A stretch of DNA of 64,000 bases. It comes from Alnus glutinosa (Eukaryota; Streptophyta; Magnoliopsida; Fagales; Betulaceae). Each line of letters opens with the position of its first letter. The first letter of the stretch is position 1. The stretch is from assembly GCF_958979055.1 (NCBI RefSeq), contig NC_084893.1:26367487-26431486 (forward strand). Direction: 5' to 3'. Positions 59,003 through 64,000 of this stretch are shown in pieces. The position numbers were made by a program, and so were the translations under genes. The notes beneath the pieces are model-generated. The model was not told the DNA's origin. It made no database searches and was given only the letters and a program-made list of their open reading frames with translations.

Positions 59003-59437
59003 CTAGAACCAGGCGGAGCGAATCTCACAATGCTGGGGGCTGAGGCGGCATTGATTTGGCAAGTGCCTCGCACACTCCACCATCTCCCGCATTTCCTCAC
59101 CTCGGAGCTCACCCTGCTGCTGCCTTACCACCTGCCTCAACCCCTCACATCGGCACTGCTCGTCCATCCTCCTCAACTGTTGGCAGCACTGCTGTAAATG
59201 CTGCTGTTGGTTGCCGTCTTCGTAACTCCCGGACTCGCATTGTTGCCTCATATATCGCTGGCAGTGGTTGAGATTCTGTTGACGCTGAACCTGCTCGCGG
59301 CAGCTCTCGCCTCGCCTCTGCTGATTCTCAATGTTCTCATCGACGTCTACAGTTGTTACGGTGGTGTGGAAGGCAGCGGCATGCGCCACCAACAAAAGGG
59401 CTGCAAGAAGAGCTGCTAAGGTTGCGAGGCTGGCCAT
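59003..59437 (-). CDS. 2S albumin seed storage protein, copy E, intact
   Basis: This intronless gene encodes a 144-residue precursor starting MASLATLAALLAALLLVAHA, a signal peptide of about 20 residues. The eight conserved cysteines are C46, C59, C84-C85, C95/C97, C130 and C137. As in copy C there are two extra ones, C67 and C122. The mature chains are glutamine and arginine rich, typical of a sulfur-storing vacuolar seed protein; Fagales members are important nut allergens. It differs from copy C at about nine residues plus one alanine indel in the signal/propeptide border. I chose the ATG at 59437-59435 for the signal peptide; the same frame extends far upstream without a stop, but that part is promoter DNA. 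With C, it is one of two copies in the window able to make a full protein. Confidence 0.93.
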   Translation of the reverse strand: MASLATLAALLAALLLVAHAAAFHTTVTTVDVDENIENQQRRGESCREQVQRQQNLNHCQRYMRQQCESGSYEDGNQQQHLQQCCQQLRRMDEQCRCEGLRQVVRQQQGELRGEEMREMVECARHLPNQCRLSPQHCEIRSAWF

Positions 59438-59661
59438 TGTTATGATATGAAACACTTTAGTGGGAATGCGAATGCTTTGATGAAACTCTATGGTGGGAGT
59501 GGAGGGTATTTGTAGTGGTTTTTGGGTGTGCATGTAAAGTACGTGTAAGGAGTGATGCTCAGGCTGGTTTTGGTATTTTTGTGGGGTGGCTATGCGTGGT
59601 CTGCCGGCTGCATTCATGCTTCCACGTAGGTTTCCATGCATATGGATGCTGCCACAAACGG
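59438..59661 (-). promoter_or_regulatory. Seed-type promoter of albumin E
   Basis: TATA-like TACAAATAC at 59514-59506 (minus), RY motifs at 59529-59534 and 59635-59640, and an ACGT core between them. The conserved flank stops at the same base as in copy C (about 59661), where BET3-related sequence begins. Confidence 0.65.
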
Positions 59662-62152
59662 ATACCAATGAGCCCAGTGACTCCAAATCCCAGCCCATAG
59701 CTTTATTTGCTCACTCGAACCTCGGATACCAATGGAAGTAATCACCAGACCATGGATCCTATATATGCAATTAACTACAGAATAAGTCCTAATCATGAGT
59801 GATAAGAAGTCTAGAAACAGTACTTTTAGAGGACCCTCACCGCAACATATATACTACAAAATCAAAAATAATATTCTCAACAATTGCCTCCCTCTTCTAT
59901 GCCTTTGATAGACAAACTCCAAATTAATTCCTCAAATCAGTGAAAGCCCATTGTTCCCATCCTTCCTGAATTTTAACCACATGACAAGCCATCATGGCTG
60001 AATCTCCTATCACCCAAACTCTTTGAATACATAGGAGCAGTTACCTATATCAGATGAATTCTTAAATCTAATTCCCTCATTGCCCCATGAAAAAAAAAAT
60101 TCCACAGGTCTTTGTTTCTTAATGAAATATAAAATACTGCCAACCTGATTACAAGGGGTTGACCTGAATTATAGAAACCATGAAGACGCTGTACATTTAA
60201 CTGATAAGTCTATTTGCCAGTTGAACTTCGACAGCAAGCTTAAGTCTATTTGTCTTCATCTACCGACAATTGTCTATATACCCCACCCACCAAAAAAACA
60301 AAAGAGGAAAAAATGCTTCATTCGTCATTGAAGTATGGACTTTTATCAATTCGCTCCCTAAGGTTAAAAAATTATCAATTTACTCCCTAAGTTTAGAACT
60401 GTTATTAAATAGATCATTCCGCTAAATTTTTAACGGTGTTGCCATGTCATACGTACCCAATTAGAAGAGGACATACCCCGTTTTAATAAAAAGAACTATT
60501 AATATTAAAAAAAAATAAAAAAATCTAAGGTAATCAATTAGACCACCTCAGATTGGCCAGAGGAGATGGCCGAACCACCCCCAATGGCCTTGGGGTGGTT
60601 CAGACACCCCTTCTAGCCAGCCTGGGGCCACCCCTACTAGCCGGCCTAGGGCCACCCCCTATAGCCAATCAGACCGCCCCAAAAAATTTGGTTTTTTTTT
60701 TTCTTTTATATTTATATTTATATTTTTTAATTTTTTATTAAACAGGAAGGACATGCATAATCTTTTGATTGGGCATGACATGGCAAAACCGTTAAAAATT
60801 TAACAAAAGGTGGACACTAGGAGATATTTGATAACAGTTTTAACTTCAAGGAGTAAATTTATAACTTTTGAACCCTAGAGAGCGATTTGATAAAACTTTC
60901 GTACCTCGGGGACCACCAGAGCATTTTGCCAAAAAAAGAAAAGCCAAAGACGAAAAAGTAACAACGATGATATTATTCAGTTCGAGGTTGTATGAATATA
61001 AAACAAACATTGCTTGACAAATGGATCATAAATTGGACTAGAATTAGTAATAAAGGCCATAATTTACACAAATAGAACATTTTGAGAAATTTTAAAACAA
61101 CTAGGAGGATATTTTGAGCAAAACACTAATTCAAATTTAAATTAAAGCAAATGATGATCACAGACCTTTGCAATTGTTTCAGCTGTCTCTTTGAAGTCAA
61201 TGCATCTAGAGACATTAGATTTTGCTAGAAACTCATCAATCAGTCGAATTCCAATATTATAACCCCTGCAACATAATTAAGCACTCAAATCAACGTAAAG
61301 CTTTCCTTTTTTATAATAATCTAATCAACAATTTTGCATCAGAAGAGTTGTTGACAGTAGGAGACTACCCATAGACACAAGGAAAGTATGGAAGTTGCAA
61401 TGCAATATCAGAGATGCTAAGGGGAAGTCGAGTGATATAGCTAGCTACCGCAAGGCATTCATCAACCCCACCCCCCAAAGAAAAAATAAAAGATAAAGAT
61501 AAAAAACACCGAATCCATTACTAACTGATTAATTAAGTTGAAAATTCTCATATAACCAGATACACAGATTTGTTACCAGGTTTGGCAATTGGCAAAGGAA
61601 ATACATCTTCTGTGCATAGCAATAAGGTTGGACCATATCTAATAAAAAAGAGTCTTCAACTACACCAATTAAGTCATCCAAAGACAAGTTCTGACGCCAG
61701 TGTAGGTTTGTACTATTGCAATACCTAGGGCATTGACCTCAATGAAAACTGATGAATTATTCACTTTGTTGAAATATAAATTTTCATCTTAAAAGAATAC
61801 ACCCATTCAAATCAAAATCTTTCCACAGTTATTTAGTCAAGGACCATTATATGTCCCACTATCAGCATCAGAAGGATGTCGAACCGTAGCCTAGTAGTTA
61901 TCCAGGCTATCCACCCAGAATGGATTCTCACAAGCAAATCAAATTATTAACTTTCATATCATATTCATCTCAACGAAACCATAAACTGAAAATTCACATA
62001 TTACCAATGAAATATAAATGGAAACTCACTAATGAGAGACTAAAAATTACATTTGGTCAAGCTGTTTAATTGTTTACTTCCTCAACCTCCTCCAGATCCG
62101 TAAGCAATTGGCGCACCATCGCCCCATACGTCAAGGTAAACAGCTCAGCATT
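59662..62152 (-). pseudogene. BET3 fragment copy 3: exons 3 and 2 only
   Basis: Exon 3 is 61265-61166 and exon 2 is 62152-62051, both on the minus strand. Exon 2 has the same 4-bp insertion and TAA as copy 2, so that lesion predates the second duplication. No exon 1 and no exon beyond 3. The intron lacks the two solo LTRs and the LINE seen in copy 2, giving empty reference sites. It continues as intron 1 to about 62771, interrupted by a solo LTR at 62265. Confidence 0.88.
60306..60930. mobile_element. Palindromic TIR element in BET3 copy 3
   Basis: Second copy of the element at 43569-44184, at the same site and with only scattered differences. It starts GGAAAAAATGCTTC and ends GAGCATTTTGCC. 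Confidence 0.7.
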
Positions 62153-62264
62153 CTACACCATTTTCAAATTTCATAGATCAACAACACAATAAGAGAGTCA
62201 TTAAATCACGAGATCGCGTATCAATTGCTTAGTAACCTTGCGAGTTGAGCATCAACAAGAAAAA

Positions 62265-62620
62265 TGTAACAGGCCCATAGTAGCTAGAAGGGCTGGATTG
62301 TAATAAGTGGGATACTTGGATATTTAGTTAGTCAGTTGATTAGTTAAACGGTAGTGATTAGAATGTAGTACTTAGCTGTTATATTAGTTGAGTCTTGAAG
62401 TGTATAAAAAGAGAAGGAAAAGCTGAGAGAATTATCGAGAGAATTGTATTAAGTTGTCCCTTGAGAACTTGGAGGCCATGGCTCCTCGAATTGCCAAGTT
62501 CTGTGAATGGAAATTGCTTCCATTGTTTCTTCATTTCTTTCTTAATCTTTCTTCTTAAATATCTCTTAGTTCTTCCTCTTTCCCCTTGAAATTTAGAAGT
62601 AACAGATTAGAACTGTTACA
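62265..62620 (+). mobile_element. Solo LTR (356 bp) at the site of the outer gypsy-like element
   Basis: It starts TGTAACAGGCCC and ends AACTGTTACA, flanked by AAAAA (62260-62264 and 62621-62625). It is the same length as, and nearly identical to, the LTR at 46797-47152, and sits at the same position in BET3 intron 1. Copy 1 (about 412) has the empty site. LTR-LTR recombination has therefore removed the interior here. Confidence 0.93.
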
Positions 62621-62625
62621 AAAAA

Positions 62626-64000
62626 TTCAGATCAATCATAGAAATCGACACGTTCAAGAATTACGACAAAATCATCACATCCTTGAAATTCAATTTCGTT
62701 ACCGAGAGAATGAGGGAAACGAAATTAGATCAAACCACACAACACAGCCAAAACAAAGAAATTAGACCAAACCTCATCGAGTACTATAATGTTCAAGAAG
62801 ATAATTACAACAAATACATGTGAAAAGTATGAGTGAATAAGAGAAAGAGGACATGACCCGATAGTTACGCATGACAACTCTTTTCCGATTCAACAATAAA
62901 TGACTAAACCCCTCATTGTATTGGAAATGTCTTCTCTTGTAGATACCTTTTTTGAATTGTGGTTAGGAGGCTTAAGCACTGGCTTAGCCACTTTTGCAAT
63001 CGTGTGAAAATATTTGAATTAGTGTGGTCAGTACTCTTCCTCACTTTAGTCATCATTTTTCATTGAAAAAACCTTCTATAATTAAGGACCTGACACAAAC
63101 CAGGTTTTTTGTACCATCAAATAAAAAAATAATATATTAAAATATCACATCAAATCAAATAAACACCGAAACACATGCACGATTCAACCTTCTCCCAAAA
63201 CTCATCATCTTCTCTTTCCCATCGTCTTCTCCTCTTTTCCATTCAGGCACGACCACCATGTCGCCATTTTCTCATCTCTTGCTTCAAACTTGTCTTTTAT
63301 GATCGATTTGAAGGTGGTTCGACCATTCCTATAACAAAACATTTGAGCCCTGCTGTCTGGAATTGTCTTCATCGATCTGATAGTGAATCTAGCTAGTGAT
63401 ATGATGGTGGTTCGATATAGGCAGAGGTGTGGGCGATGTTGGAAAAATAGCTGCTAGCTATATAGGATAGTGAGCTAGCCATATTTCTAATCACAACACT
63501 ATTTTGTGAGTGCTGGTTTTATCTTTTTGTGGCGAGGAGATCGAGGTGGATTTTTGCCTTTGCATGTAAGTTACGTCGAGGATATTTTTAGCACTCATAA
63601 AGATATCTAACAAATATTGCTAGTAATTTGACCAGACGTAGGAGATCGAGCTTTTCAGGTATCGGGCAGAGTAGCTTACCAACATAGATCTCATAGAAGT
63701 TTTCTATTATTTATTGCCCTGAATTACTATTCAAACAACAAATTAATGACGATCTGGATTTGTTTAGCAATGCTTTGATGCTAAAAGAGTATCCACGTAC
63801 TAGTTATTTCATATTTATTCAACTTAATTTGAATGTGTAATTGTGTTTTATATAAAATTAACACAGTAAGGCATTCAATCAACTTGGTAAGTGCTGTCTC
63901 CATATTCATTCCAAGTTGATCGATCGTATAGTTCTATTGCATGCAAGAGAGATTTTGTTTCCCAACAAATGCTTGGACAAAACACTAACTAGAACAGCTC
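62626..64000. other. BET3 intron 1 remnant, then start of albumin unit F; no gene within window
   Basis: 62626-62771 is BET3 intron 1. From about 62772 the sequence follows unit A (29774 onward), with a deletion near 63575 relative to unit A that removes the fold-back element. It ends at a point equal to about 31975 in unit A, some 500 bp before the albumin stop there. Another 2S albumin on the minus strand is expected just right of the window. Confidence 0.7.

Noticed and set aside
32511-59419. Plus-strand ORFs of about 70 residues repeated over each albumin (MIRASLEPG..., MLLLVAVF...)
   Set aside because: They are antisense shadows of the albumin coding region; the minus-strand frame has the signal peptide and the cysteine pattern.
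59003-59698. A 231-residue albumin with a long N-terminal extension in copy E
   Set aside because: The extension crosses the TATA-like box and RY motifs and is not open in other units; the signal peptide starts at 59437.

Overview
This window is a plant nuclear DNA segment, most likely from a woody dicot of the order Fagales (hazel, birch, walnut or oak relatives). The evidence is a tandem array of seed 2S albumin genes of the Fagales type, a plant TRAPPC3/BET3 gene, TTTAGGG-type telomere-like repeats and typical plant transposons (CACTA, Ty3/gypsy, Cassandra, LINE, MITEs). The family is inferred only from protein resemblance, so genus-level placement is uncertain. I see no phage, CRISPR, operon or clearly new gene system. 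The unusual content is in nested transposons and a segmental-duplication array.

Left part (1 to 29740). The first two exons of an apparently intact BET3 gene (minus strand) lie at 734-215 and the gene runs off the left edge. About 370 bp upstream of its start codon sits a 28.6 kb stack of three nested CACTA elements, each with matching termini and its own 3-bp target duplication. The outer element, CACTA-2 (1107-29740, TGA), carries CACTA-1 (1158-12785, TGT, minus strand, nearly intact TNP2 and TNPA-like genes) and CACTA-3 (18483-28205, TGC, plus strand, genes broken by stops). CACTA-2 itself keeps only a split TNPA-like gene. It also contains two telomere-like satellite blocks in opposite orientations (about 13.1-14.9 kb and 16.8-18.35 kb, the second with a ~326-bp higher-order period) and a complete Cassandra TRIM element with 5S-rRNA-derived LTRs.

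Right part (29741 to 64000). Here is a tandem array of 2S albumin units, all on the minus strand: A (32.5-33.0 kb), B (38.2-38.6), C (42.3-42.7), D (54.9-55.3), E (59.0-59.4), and the start of a further unit F at the right edge. C and E are intact and share two extra cysteines. A, B and D carry premature stops. Behind C and E lie truncated BET3 copies (exons 3 and 2 only, with a shared 4-bp insertion), showing that a BET3-albumin block was duplicated in tandem. The joint is visible at about 42928 and 59661.

The BET3 copy behind C has collected two solo LTRs, a 5'-truncated LINE and a Ty3/gypsy element that was itself invaded by a chromodomain gypsy element. The copy behind E keeps the matching empty sites, and at one of them a solo LTR. 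This gives an internally consistent order of events.

Working genes. The functional candidates are BET3 (membrane trafficking, incomplete here), albumins C and E (seed storage) and possibly the CACTA-1 transposase. Everything else is mobile, duplicated or decayed sequence.
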